Positions 1-5,848 of a stretch of 6,606 bases of DNA are shown one piece after another; position 1 is the stretch's first letter; each line of letters starts with the position of its first letter. The notes below the pieces were generated by a model. The model was not told where the DNA came from, ran no database searches, and saw only the letters and a list, made by a program, of their open reading frames with translations. The position numbers were made by a program, and so were the translations under genes. This DNA comes from Chloroflexota bacterium (GTDB lineage Bacteria > Chloroflexota > Anaerolineae > Anaerolineales > UBA11579). The stretch is taken from assembly GCA_003486225.1 (NCBI GenBank), contig DNGN01000238.1, positions 7,136-13,741 of the forward strand, written 5' to 3'.

Positions 1-584
1 ACCAGTGCGGGTACCTGGATCTGCGGCAGGCATTGCTGCATCATAACAAACAGCCGGTAGAGTTCATAGCCTGAGCGCACCGGGTCTTTCAGATAGTGGA
101 CATGGCTTGCTTCCAATTCAGGTGAAAACCAGATGCTCTCCCCTTTCTCCCGTGTAGGCATGAAGGTGCTCACCAGGCGGATCAACCAGGGCGCCCGGCG
201 TGCCCATTCAATCGGCAGTTGGTAGGGCGTGGACATGGCCACCACGCCATCCACCGGCAAACGTGAGGACTGGATCAGCGAAAGGATCCCGCCCATTGAG
301 AGGCCGAGCAGGAAGATCTTCTTACAGTGCGGCCGCAGCAGGTGGGTGCCATCTTCCACACTGGCCAGCCAATCCTCGGCCCGCGAGCGGATCATATCCT
401 CCATTTTCGTGGCGTGCCCGGTTAAGCGCACCCCTAAAATCGTGTGCCCCTGTCGGTGCAGGAAATCGCCCAGCATGCGCATCTCTTTAGGGGTACCGGT
501 GAATCCGTGCACCAGCAGGCAGCCAGTGGTGCCGCCGGGGTAGAAAAAAGGTTCCGCGGTGGGAATGATCTGGTGGTGTTCCAT
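1..584 (-). CDS. alpha/beta hydrolase, Est30-like carboxylesterase / monoacylglycerol lipase (3' end outside window)
   Basis: Only the first 194 codons are in the window; the frame is open to the edge, so the gene is cut by the window and not broken. The protein starts MEHHQIIPTAEPFFYPGG. It shows the alpha/beta-hydrolase oxyanion-hole motif HGFTGTP at residues 26-32 and the nucleophile elbow GLSMGG at 94-99, with Ser96 as predicted nucleophile. The conserved R-L-x-GHG-like stretch (GVRLTGHATKMEDM, 51-64) and the DW pair at 71-72 follow the order seen in Geobacillus Est30-type carboxylesterases and bacterial monoacylglycerol lipases. The catalytic Asp and His would lie beyond the edge; the last visible residues, QIQVPAL, are the usual strand just before the Asp loop. 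Expected reaction: hydrolysis of short or medium acyl esters in the cytoplasm. No signal peptide is seen. The ATG directly follows the TAA of the upstream peptidase gene, with GGAAG inside that gene's last codons as a weak ribosome site, which suggests translational coupling. The exact substrate is not predictable. Confidence 0.9.
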   Translation of the reverse strand, partial: MEHHQIIPTAEPFFYPGGTTGCLLVHGFTGTPKEMRMLGDFLHRQGHTILGVRLTGHATKMEDMIRSRAEDWLASVEDGTHLLRPHCKKIFLLGLSMGGILSLIQSSRLPVDGVVAMSTPYQLPIEWARRAPWLIRLVSTFMPTREKGESIWFSPELEASHVHYLKDPVRSGYELYRLFVMMQQCLPQIQVPAL

Positions 585-1706
585 TTATCTTCCGATCACT
601 TGAAGCTCCCTTGGGAAAGTTGAAAAGCTTTTCAGTCCGCTGTCTGTGATGATCACATTATCCTCGATCCGTACGCCGAAGCGGTTGGGAAGGTAGATCC
701 CGGGTTCGATGGTAAAGGTCATGCCGGGCTTGAGCAGCAAGGGGTTGTCTGCGCGTATGTAGGGTTCTTCATGGCCCTCACGGCCCAGGCCATGCCCGGT
801 GCGGTGAATGAAGTACTCCCCATACCCTGCGGCGCTGATCACCGCTCGGGCGGCCTTATCCACATCCCCGCAGGCGACCCCCGGGCCGGCAGCAGCCTGT
901 CCGGCCAGGTTGGCGGCAACCACCGTTTGGTGGACCTTTTGCTGTTCCTGAGTATATTCTGCCACTGCAAAGGTGCGGGTGATGTCAGAGATGTATTCGT
1001 TATGGCTGGCACTGAAGTCGATCACCAATAAATCTCCCACAGCCAGCTTTCTTTCGGAAGGCATGGCGTGCGGATTGGCACCGTTTGGCCCGGTGGACAC
1101 AATGGGCAGGAAAGCCATCTGCCCTGCACTGCCGCATTTCAATAAATTCTGCACCAGCAGACTGGCGACTTGTTTCTCGGTCATGCCCACCTGCACCAGA
1201 GGCAGGGTGGCTTCCAGAGCAGTTTCAGCGATCTGCACCGCTTTCTGCATATCATCGGCTTCTTGCTGGTCTTTATACATGCGCAGCGTGGCGACGGTTT
1301 GCGTGGCGTCCTCAAACGCCGCTCCGGGCAGGGCACTTTGCAGCAGGCGGTATTCCACCAGGCGCATGGTGAGGTGTTCTACCCCGATCCTGCGGGCATC
1401 CAGACTGCCAAAGGCATCTGAAAAACGACCTGGCCAGGTGCTGGGGTCCTCGCCATATGTGGTGGCTTCCAGCGGATAGGCGAGGTCGGTTAATTTGGCT
1501 GCTTCCAATTCCGGCAGTACCAATCTGGGTGGTTGGTGCTGGCTGAAGATGCAGACAACCGGTCTTTCCATCAGGTGGAAGTGTAAGCCTGTCAGATAGG
1601 TCAGGCTGGGTCCCGGGTTGAGGGCCAGGGCATCCAGCCCGGCGGCTTGCAGGGCGCGGGAGCATTGCTCCTGTCGGCGGATGATAAATTCTGCGGGAAT
1701 GGTCAT
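585..1706 (-). CDS. M24 family metallopeptidase, Xaa-Pro aminopeptidase/dipeptidase type
   Basis: A 373-residue protein, normal length for PepQ/PepP-like enzymes. The N-terminal creatinase-like domain (about 1-135) is followed by the pita-bread catalytic domain. All five metal ligands are in place: Asp230 (VIDFSA), Asp241 (SDITRTF), His305 (HRTGHGLG), Glu334 (TIEPGIY) and Glu348 (RIEDNV). His213 in PHAMPSERKL matches the conserved active-site histidine before the first Asp. The family removes N-terminal residues preceding proline, or splits Xaa-Pro dipeptides, with two divalent metals; it is cytoplasmic. The start at 1706 (MTIPAEF) is chosen because AAGGAAA lies at 1711-1717, four bases upstream. 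The frame stays open back to a TTG at 1763 that abuts the acetyltransferase stop, but that extension lacks a ribosome site and family similarity. It is the second gene of the probable operon, 57 bases after the acetyltransferase. The choice between aminopeptidase and dipeptidase activity cannot be made from sequence. Confidence 0.93.
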   Translation of the reverse strand: MTIPAEFIIRRQEQCSRALQAAGLDALALNPGPSLTYLTGLHFHLMERPVVCIFSQHQPPRLVLPELEAAKLTDLAYPLEATTYGEDPSTWPGRFSDAFGSLDARRIGVEHLTMRLVEYRLLQSALPGAAFEDATQTVATLRMYKDQQEADDMQKAVQIAETALEATLPLVQVGMTEKQVASLLVQNLLKCGSAGQMAFLPIVSTGPNGANPHAMPSERKLAVGDLLVIDFSASHNEYISDITRTFAVAEYTQEQQKVHQTVVAANLAGQAAAGPGVACGDVDKAARAVISAAGYGEYFIHRTGHGLGREGHEEPYIRADNPLLLKPGMTFTIEPGIYLPNRFGVRIEDNVIITDSGLKSFSTFPRELQVIGR

Positions 1707-1763
1707 GGTTTTTCCTTTTTTTGGGATGAAATTTTGATCGTAATTGTATCTTACTCGCGGCAA

Positions 1764-2948
1764 TTAAAAGTATTCATGCAGGTATGGGATGGCGGGTGGG
1801 AAGAGGCTCTGCATGCTGTGCTCCACATCTGCGGAAAATGCTCCCCAACCCCGGAACTTAAAGCGACTGGGGGGGATGCATCCATATACCAGGGCAGATA
1901 GACCTTGGATGGCCAGGTGGTCTTCGGCCTGTTTGGTTCGGCTCACGCTCAGCTTGCCAGACTGTCCTTCAAAGCGCCAGCTGCCTTCGTTCCAGGCGCA
2001 GGTCGGGTCGATAATCCGGACACTGAAACTGCCCTCGCCAGCGTTCAGCCCGTTCAATTTTTCGATGTCCAGGACGCGTCCCATCGGGGCCAAGCCGTGC
2101 GTGCTGATCTTTACCTTCAGGTCGCTGTACCAGCCGGCGGGCTGCTCGAAGGCGGGCAGATTGATATTGACTTCATTGGCCTGGTCGATATGCCGGGCGA
2201 TCCATTCCAGAAAATGATAGCGCGTCTCGCTACTGAGCGAATAAAAGCGGGTAGCGTTGAATTTAAATTGGGTGGGGGATTCGCCTTGCAGATGGTAAAC
2301 CAGCATACCATCGGGCTGGCCATCGCGCTCGGAGGTCAGCACCCAGGCTTTGTGCCGCTCGGGGTCGGGAGGGTAGTTTTTCTTAAAGGTGGCCATGCCG
2401 TGGGTGTGTTGCTGGAAGCGTTTGACAGAGTCATAATACCTTTGCGGCTGTTGGATGAACTCAGCCAATTCCAGCTTGGTCTGGAAGGTATGTTTCAGCA
2501 GGGGTTTCAAGGCATGGATATTGATCTCGGCTTTGATCATGCCGGGCAGGTTGGCATATCCCAGGCGTTCGTAGAAAGATTCCCGGAAGGGGTACAGGCA
2601 GGTGAAGCCGTTGCCGCGCTCCCGCATCTGTTTAAGCAGTTCACTGAGCAGCTTGAAAGAATAGCCTTTGTGGCGCTGGCTGGGGTGACTGACCACCATG
2701 AAAACACCTGCCATGTCCACCAAACCCCCGCGGATATTCTGTGTCATTGGGCCAGCGGCAGCCGAGGCAGAAGGGGTATCACCTTCATAGAGCACCACAA
2801 AGTTGGTATATCCTTCAACATGCCTGTTACGTTCGGCAAACTTTTCCGCTTCGCCTACCGGTGGGGTGGATGTGAAGGCATAAGAGAGCAGCCAATTAAA
2901 AATGGGGGCTGCTTCGGAAGAGCTGAGCGATTTGATGGTTGTTTTCAT
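1764..2948 (-). CDS. Eis-like GNAT N-acetyltransferase with SCP2-like C-terminal domain
   Basis: A 394-residue protein with the tandem architecture of the Eis family: N-terminal GNAT domain (about 1-140), second degenerate GNAT region (about 150-285) and a sterol-carrier-like C-terminal domain (about 290-394). The acetyl-CoA region reads DMAGVFMVVSHPSQRHKGYS (residues 78-97), with R-x-x-G-x-S as a slightly relaxed pyrophosphate loop. It is followed by LYPFRESFYERLGY (118-131), a signature stretch of Eis proteins; Tyr126 sits where Mycobacterium Eis has its general-acid tyrosine. The protein ends in Phe394, matching the C-terminal Phe whose carboxylate is the general base in that enzyme. The C-terminal domain has DPTCAWNEGSWRFE (314-327) and LSALVYG. 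Expected role: acetylation of amines, by family knowledge including aminoglycosides and lysine side chains; the natural substrate here is unknown. The start at 2948 (MKTTIKSL) has AGGAAAG at 2955-2961; the open extension to 3011 crosses the promoter and is rejected. First gene of the probable operon. Confidence 0.9.
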   Translation of the reverse strand: MKTTIKSLSSSEAAPIFNWLLSYAFTSTPPVGEAEKFAERNRHVEGYTNFVVLYEGDTPSASAAAGPMTQNIRGGLVDMAGVFMVVSHPSQRHKGYSFKLLSELLKQMRERGNGFTCLYPFRESFYERLGYANLPGMIKAEINIHALKPLLKHTFQTKLELAEFIQQPQRYYDSVKRFQQHTHGMATFKKNYPPDPERHKAWVLTSERDGQPDGMLVYHLQGESPTQFKFNATRFYSLSSETRYHFLEWIARHIDQANEVNINLPAFEQPAGWYSDLKVKISTHGLAPMGRVLDIEKLNGLNAGEGSFSVRIIDPTCAWNEGSWRFEGQSGKLSVSRTKQAEDHLAIQGLSALVYGCIPPSRFKFRGWGAFSADVEHSMQSLFPPAIPYLHEYF

Positions 2949-2969
2949 CTGGTGCTTTCCTATAAAAAA

Positions 2970-2998
2970 AGTATAGCGGATTTTGGTTTGAGAGCCAA
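2970..2998 (-). promoter_or_regulatory. sigma70-type promoter of the acetyltransferase operon
   Basis: On the minus strand, TTGGCT (2993-2998) and TATACT (2970-2975) are separated by 17 bases. The -10 box matches consensus at five of six positions and the -35 at four of six. Transcription would begin near 2963, just before the ribosome site AGGAAAG at 2955-2961, so the leader is very short. This promoter makes the acetyltransferase group independent of the metallo-hydrolase gene upstream and rules out start codons before 2963. Confidence 0.55.
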
Positions 2999-3062
2999 AT
3001 ATCTCATACATTTAAGGATAGGAAATATAAAACCAAAGGTGTGGAACGATAGGATTGATGGG

Positions 3063-3170
3063 ATGAGGATCTTGCAGGCTGGCCTGGTGTATACCGAGAT
3101 TGGATCGGTGTGCCTGGTGGTCACTGGCGCGCTGACTGCCGGGCTGGTCTGGCTGATCGGGCTTTTTTAG
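3063..3170 (+). CDS. possible 35-residue single-pass membrane peptide
   Basis: An ATG at 3063 opens a 35-codon frame ending at TAG 3168-3170, in the gap between two minus-strand genes. The product, MRILQAGLVYTEIGSVCLVV followed by TGALTAGLVWLIGLF, has Arg2 as its only basic residue and Glu12 as its only acidic one. After residue 12 it is an uninterrupted uncharged, hydrophobic stretch long enough for one membrane helix. AGGA at 3051-3054 lies eight bases upstream of the ATG, and a TATAAA at 3026-3031 could be a -10 box, although no convincing -35 is seen. I do not recognise a family. It may be a real small membrane protein, a decayed gene tail or chance; the frame also runs on upstream as a long antisense frame across the acetyltransferase, which weakens the case. 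Confidence 0.3.
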   Translation: MRILQAGLVYTEIGSVCLVVTGALTAGLVWLIGLF

Positions 3171-3185
3171 AGGTGTGATTTTGGG

Positions 3186-4118
3186 TCAGTGGTTTTGGCT
3201 TTGCCAGCGAGACATGAACCCAAGGTTGATCGAGAAGAACCCATCAAACTTCCAGGTATCGAACGGCGGAGGCAGTGGATTCGTTTCGTCATTCGATGCG
3301 CGCTGGGCTGCTTCTGCGGTCATCTGGATATACTCGATCATCAGATCCAGGTCTGGCTGACTGCCAACCGGACCGTGCCCCGGGACCAGCACATCGGCAT
3401 CCAGGGATTTCAGCTTTTTAAGGATAGAAATCCAGTTCTCGGGGTGCCCATCGGCCAGGAAGGGATGGCACTGAACGAACAGCAGATCGGCCAGGAAGGC
3501 AACCCCTTCATCCGGCACATACAGAAAGCCATCACTGCCGGTGTGTCCTCCGCCAAAGCAGAGCAGGTGCACGGAGCGTTTCGATCCTGAAAGGATCAGC
3601 TGGTCTTTGAATGTGCGCTGCGGCTCGCAGATGCGCAGCCCATCCAGCGAGTCTGCCAGCACGCGGTAGTAATCCAGCCAGAACAGGACCTGGTCCCGCT
3701 GCGCTTGTGAGGAGCTTTGTTCGTATTCATTCAGATATTGCTGGTATTTTGGAGGTGCGTTGGCCTGATCCCATGCCAGTTCCTGCATACCATCCGTTTG
3801 CAGCAGCAGCCGGGTCTGATCTGTAGAGATGATCTGTGCCTCCGGGAATTCCTGATTGCCGCGAATATGGTCGTTGTGATAGTGGCTGTTGAAGACATAG
3901 GAAACTGGCCGCCCGGTCAAAATTTCGGCAGCCTGGCGAAGATCTTTGGCTGCCGCCGGGCTGATGAAGGTGTCGAAGACCAGGGTGCTGTCTCCCAGAT
4001 CTACAATCCCGGCATTCCCGATGGCGGCTCCCCCTTCTCGGTGGATGGCTGCGTAAAGACCCTGGCCGACTTTTTCAAGCCAAAAGTGATCTGAAGGATA
4101 AAGGTCAGTTTGGTGCAT
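3186..4118 (-). CDS. MBL-fold (metallo-beta-lactamase superfamily) metallo-hydrolase
   Basis: A 310-residue protein with the full superfamily metal site: H-x-H-x-DH in NSHYHNDHIRG (His79, His81, Asp83, His84), His192 in GGGHTGSD, Asp211 in FLADLLF and His248 in VPGHGP. An Asp in place of the Cys of class B1 lactamases points to a two-metal hydrolase of the glyoxalase II-like or quinoprotein-relay type, not an antibiotic beta-lactamase. The N-terminal part (LYAAIHREGGAAIGNAGIVD, about 22-40) is the usual first strand pair with the G-N-x-G turn. Residues about 108-170 form a helical, Gln- and Tyr-rich insertion between the metal motifs that probably shapes the substrate pocket. No signal peptide is visible, so it is likely cytoplasmic. 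The start at 4118 is fixed by AAGGAG at 4125-4130 with six-base spacing; the 36-codon upstream extension is basic and low quality. Substrate unknown. It is probably transcribed alone, as the next gene has its own promoter 237 bases later. Confidence 0.9.
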   Translation of the reverse strand: MHQTDLYPSDHFWLEKVGQGLYAAIHREGGAAIGNAGIVDLGDSTLVFDTFISPAAAKDLRQAAEILTGRPVSYVFNSHYHNDHIRGNQEFPEAQIISTDQTRLLLQTDGMQELAWDQANAPPKYQQYLNEYEQSSSQAQRDQVLFWLDYYRVLADSLDGLRICEPQRTFKDQLILSGSKRSVHLLCFGGGHTGSDGFLYVPDEGVAFLADLLFVQCHPFLADGHPENWISILKKLKSLDADVLVPGHGPVGSQPDLDLMIEYIQMTAEAAQRASNDETNPLPPPFDTWKFDGFFSINLGFMSRWQSQNH

Positions 4119-4275
4119 GTTTTGCTCCTTCCGGGAATCAGATCTGTTTTGAGGATGGCGAGCGGAATTTAATCTCTGCCAGACAGGTTTTGTGTTTCTT
4201 GAATTAATTAACCACCTTTTCTGCATTTGGTTGTGGTGGCATGCTGGGTTGACAGCTGTAATTATGAGGAAAAAT

Positions 4276-4305
4276 TTGCATTGTCTCTAAAAATTTGTGT
4301 ATACT
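4276..4305 (+). promoter_or_regulatory. candidate promoter of the small membrane-protein gene
   Basis: TATACT at 4300-4305 is a good -10 box. The best -35 is TTGCAT at 4276-4281 with an 18-base spacer, matching only three positions, so the promoter may need an activator. Transcription from about 4312 would give a leader of nearly 180 bases containing all of the inverted repeats between 4329 and 4465. Confidence 0.4.
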
Positions 4306-4328
4306 AGAATATCGAATCTTACTTTCTG

Positions 4329-4362
4329 GTTTGATCGATGCTCTGCTTCGATGGGATCAAAC
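4329..4362 (+). repeat. 8-bp perfect inverted repeat, competing hairpin
   Basis: GTTTGATC (4329-4336) is repeated in inverse as GATCAAAC (4355-4362) around an 18-base loop. Its right arm is also the outer left arm of the longer hairpin at 4355-4393, so both cannot form at once. Confidence 0.55.
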
Positions 4363-4393
4363 TCAAATTGACCAATGTCATTTGAAATTGATC
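4355..4393 (+). repeat. long imperfect hairpin, 15 paired bases with CAAT loop
   Basis: The arms 4355-4372 and 4377-4393 pair as six bp, a two-by-two mismatch (4361-4362 against 4386-4387), five bp, a single bulged T at 4368, and four bp closing a four-base CAAT loop. No T-run follows, so it is not an intrinsic terminator. The two arms also contain the direct near-repeats AAATTGACCA (4365-4374) and AAATTGATCA (4385-4394), nine of ten identical at a 20-base period. It could act as RNA in the leader of the downstream gene or as a DNA binding site. Confidence 0.6.
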
Positions 4394-4413
4394 AGGTAGT
4401 TCACTGGTTGCTT

Positions 4414-4465
4414 GGGGCACGATTGAATTCACTTCACGTACTGAAGTAGTATGGATCTCTGCCCC
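4414..4465 (+). repeat. nested leader hairpin close to the start codon
   Basis: ACTTCA (4431-4436) and TGAAGT (4442-4447) form a perfect six-bp inverted repeat around CGTAC. Outside it, GGGGC (4414-4418) can pair with GCCCC (4461-4465). The ribosome site at 4479-4484 remains just outside, unpaired in this fold. Confidence 0.35.
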
Positions 4466-4478
4466 CCATTACATCATG

Positions 4479-4484
4479 AGGAGG
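4479..4484 (+). promoter_or_regulatory. strong ribosome binding site AGGAGG
   Basis: AGGAGG lies five bases before the ATG at 4490. It decides the start of the membrane-protein gene over the in-frame ATG at 4451, which has no such site, and the ATG at 4499, which is 14 bases away. Confidence 0.75.
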
Positions 4485-4489
4485 ATGGT

Positions 4490-4852
4490 ATGGCTGTTAT
4501 GGAAAATCAAGATAGAAAGTTTTTGGTTTTACGGTGGGTGGCGAGAATTTGGAGTATTCCCGCGATCTTTTTTGCTGTCAATGAAATCCTATTTCCCAGT
4601 TCCGAAAATGTTGTAGAAGAAGGCTGGTTTACCTGGGCGACCGTGATGCTCATGTTTTTAAGTGTTGTCGGCCTGCTGGTTGCCTGGTGGAAGGAACGCA
4701 TTGGCGGGTGGGCTTCCCTCGGAATCCTGGTTTTATTCTTTGTTTTTTATTGGGTGGATGCCTCTGAGTTCTTCCCAGGCTGGATCTGGCTGGTGGGTTT
4801 TGTCGCCTTACCAGCGGTATTATTTTTGGTCTACGATTATCTCAATGGATAA
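4490..4852 (+). CDS. small four-helix membrane protein, DUF7670-like
   Basis: A 120-residue protein beginning MAVMENQDRKFLVLRWVARI. Four hydrophobic segments are visible: about 11-35 (LRWVARIWSIPAIFFAVNEILF), 44-64 (WATVMLMFLSVVGLLVAWW), 70-87 (GWASLGILVLFFVFYWV) and 95-117 (WIWLVGFVALPAVLFLVYDYL). The opening LRWxARIxSIP and the later G-L-x-x-AWxxE pattern resemble the small membrane proteins of the DUF7670 type known from many bacteria; this is a recollection of the family pattern and not a search result. There is no catalytic motif and no known function. The first loop (about 36-43) is acidic (SSENVVEEG). It is a single gene with a long structured leader, a strong ribosome site and a following terminator candidate; it converges on the next minus-strand gene. 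Base composition is more T-rich than the left-hand genes, as expected for membrane helices. Confidence 0.8.
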   Translation: MAVMENQDRKFLVLRWVARIWSIPAIFFAVNEILFPSSENVVEEGWFTWATVMLMFLSVVGLLVAWWKERIGGWASLGILVLFFVFYWVDASEFFPGWIWLVGFVALPAVLFLVYDYLNG

Positions 4853-4902
4853 TTGCGGCTAATCAGATTCTCTAAATAGGCGAACCAAATAAGGGTAGTG
4901 GA

Positions 4903-4931
4903 GTTCCGGGCCATTTCAGCTGGCTCGGAAT
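4903..4931 (+). terminator. probable terminator of the small membrane-protein gene
   Basis: GTTCCGGGCCA (4903-4913) pairs with TGGCTCGGAAT (4921-4931), giving eleven pairs (two of them G-U) around the loop TTTCAGC. A T-rich stretch follows (4935-4942, then seven T at 4949-4955). The T-run is further from the stem than in the best intrinsic terminators, so efficiency is uncertain. It lies 50 bases after the stop codon and works only for the plus strand. Confidence 0.5.
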
Positions 4932-4960
4932 CAGTTTGGTTTAATCTGTTTTTTTCTGCT

Positions 4961-4973
4961 CCGCCTTAGGCGG
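4961..4973. repeat. short GC-rich hairpin between convergent genes
   Basis: CCGCC-TTA-GGCGG is a perfect five-bp inverted repeat eight bases past the stop of the minus-strand gene. Neither strand has a T-run after it; the T-run at 4949-4955 precedes it on plus and reads as A on minus. It may stabilise transcript ends, but it is not a standard intrinsic terminator. Confidence 0.4.
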
Positions 4974-4980
4974 GCTGAAA

Positions 4981-5793
4981 TTATTCACCTGCTTTGAGGC
5001 CAACGATCTGGCTGATCATCGAGAGCAGAACCTGCAGGTTGGGGATCGAACCAGCTGGCTCTGAAGTGCCGCTGAACCAGCCGCCATTTTTCTTTTTGAT
5101 GGAAAGGATGCCCTTGTGGATTCCGACTTCCTCAATTTCCGCCCAAGGGTAAGTTTTTCTGCCAATCTGGATTCCATGCTTTTTGCCAATGCTGACGGGT
5201 CCGAAAGAAACCGGATGTCCGCAGTTGTAGGCCTCTGCCAGGCGCTGGTAGCGCTGCAGCAAGGTGTTATTCTCCAGGTGGGCAAAAAACCCCTCGATAT
5301 TTTTGAGCGAATCGTTGAACACCAATTTGTCTCCGGTGGAGGTCTGGATGGTGTAGGTGTGGCTGGTTCCGGCAGGAATGCCATAGGCGTAGTGGCGGAT
5401 AACATTGGCTGTCACCGCATCCACCTGGTCCCAATGCCAGGCCCTGACCCCCTTGCGATCGGAAATTGCAAAGCCATTGGTGTAGATCACAGCCGCTTTT
5501 TTTCGGTTTTGAACTGTTCTCCACACGATCAGCACGGCAGCCCCAAAGGAGATCGCAGAACCAACCACCCAGGGCCAGACAGCCTCGAAGATCACCGGCG
5601 GGTAATAACGCCCCCAACGCTGCCAGACGATCCATGAGGCAACCAGCAGTGCCGCCCCAGATCCCAACACAAAGAATCCTGCCAGGAGGCTGTTGACCAG
5701 CAGCGAGCTTTTGGCCGCATAGGCCTCGACTGGGTCCCCCATCCCCTCCAGTTTTGCAAATTGCCTGGGAATTTCTTGTGACTTTTTACCCAT
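4981..5793 (-). CDS. DUF6585-like membrane protein with PH-like cytoplasmic part
   Basis: A 270-residue protein. After a short polar N-terminus it has two membrane helices, about residues 31-57 and 72-92, joined by a short loop containing WQRWGRYYPP. A basic patch (RTVQNRKKA, 92-100) then places the remainder in the cytoplasm by the positive-inside rule. Residues 101-174 (AVIYTNGFAISDRKGVRAWHWDQVDAV and the TYTIQTSTGDKLVFNDSL strands) and 195-265 (IGKKHGIQIGRKTYPWAEIEEVGIHKGILSIKKK) look like two bacterial PH-like units, each with a W-x-x-(I/V)-x-x-(I/V) strand. This layout matches DUF6585-family proteins, whose function is unknown. The start at 5793 (MGKKSQEIPRQ) has GGAAGGGG at 5801-5808 with seven-base spacing; an in-frame ATG at 5847 falls between the -10 box and the likely transcript start and cannot be used. 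The gene is divergent from the next one and has its own promoter. Confidence 0.8.
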   Translation of the reverse strand: MGKKSQEIPRQFAKLEGMGDPVEAYAAKSSLLVNSLLAGFFVLGSGAALLVASWIVWQRWGRYYPPVIFEAVWPWVVGSAISFGAAVLIVWRTVQNRKKAAVIYTNGFAISDRKGVRAWHWDQVDAVTANVIRHYAYGIPAGTSHTYTIQTSTGDKLVFNDSLKNIEGFFAHLENNTLLQRYQRLAEAYNCGHPVSFGPVSIGKKHGIQIGRKTYPWAEIEEVGIHKGILSIKKKNGGWFSGTSEPAGSIPNLQVLLSMISQIVGLKAGE

Positions 5794-5848
5794 TGTCTGG
5801 CCCCTTCCATCAAAGGCATGATGAATTAAGTCCGATCGTCCTAGCATT

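Larger units (their letters stand above)
4119..4489. other. intergenic region between divergent genes, rich in inverted repeats
   Basis: These 371 bases separate the metallo-hydrolase from the small membrane-protein gene. The left half (4160-4320) is AT-rich and contains promoter elements: TTGACA at 4249-4254 without a matching -10, a TATACT at 4300-4305 on the plus strand, and on the minus strand a weak pair TAGAGA (4284-4289) and CATAAT (4261-4266) with 17-base spacing that could serve the metallo-hydrolase. The right half holds the hairpins described separately. No gene with a credible ribosome site was found. Confidence 0.6.

Noticed and set aside
1707..1763. N-terminal extension of the peptidase to a TTG at 1763
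   Set aside because: No ribosome site precedes the TTG, and the added residues do not fit the family; the ATG at 1706 has a good AAGGAAA.
3126..3168. GC-rich stretch ending in TTTTTT as intrinsic terminator
   Set aside because: The bases before the T-run have no good inverted repeat; GCCGGGC and ATCGGGC are repeats in the same direction.
1905..3170. Long plus-strand open frame of 421 codons
   Set aside because: It lies antisense to the acetyltransferase, whose family motifs are clear. The plus-strand product has no recognisable domain. Only its last 35 codons lie outside the gene and are considered separately.
3186..4118. Antibiotic beta-lactamase
   Set aside because: The metal site uses Asp211 where class B1 enzymes have Cys, and there is no export signal, so only a general MBL-fold hydrolase is called.
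4119..4226. 36-codon upstream extension of the metallo-hydrolase
   Set aside because: AAGGAG at ideal spacing marks 4118, and the extension is a basic, unstructured stretch typical of untranslated DNA.
4249..4254. Perfect TTGACA in the divergent intergenic region
   Set aside because: No -10-like hexamer lies 16-18 bases downstream (the bases there read AAATTT), so it is not called as a promoter by itself.
4961..4973. CCGCC-TTA-GGCGG as terminator of the DUF6585-like gene
   Set aside because: On the minus strand the hairpin is followed by A-rich sequence instead of T, and on the plus strand the T-run precedes it; it is kept only as a hairpin.
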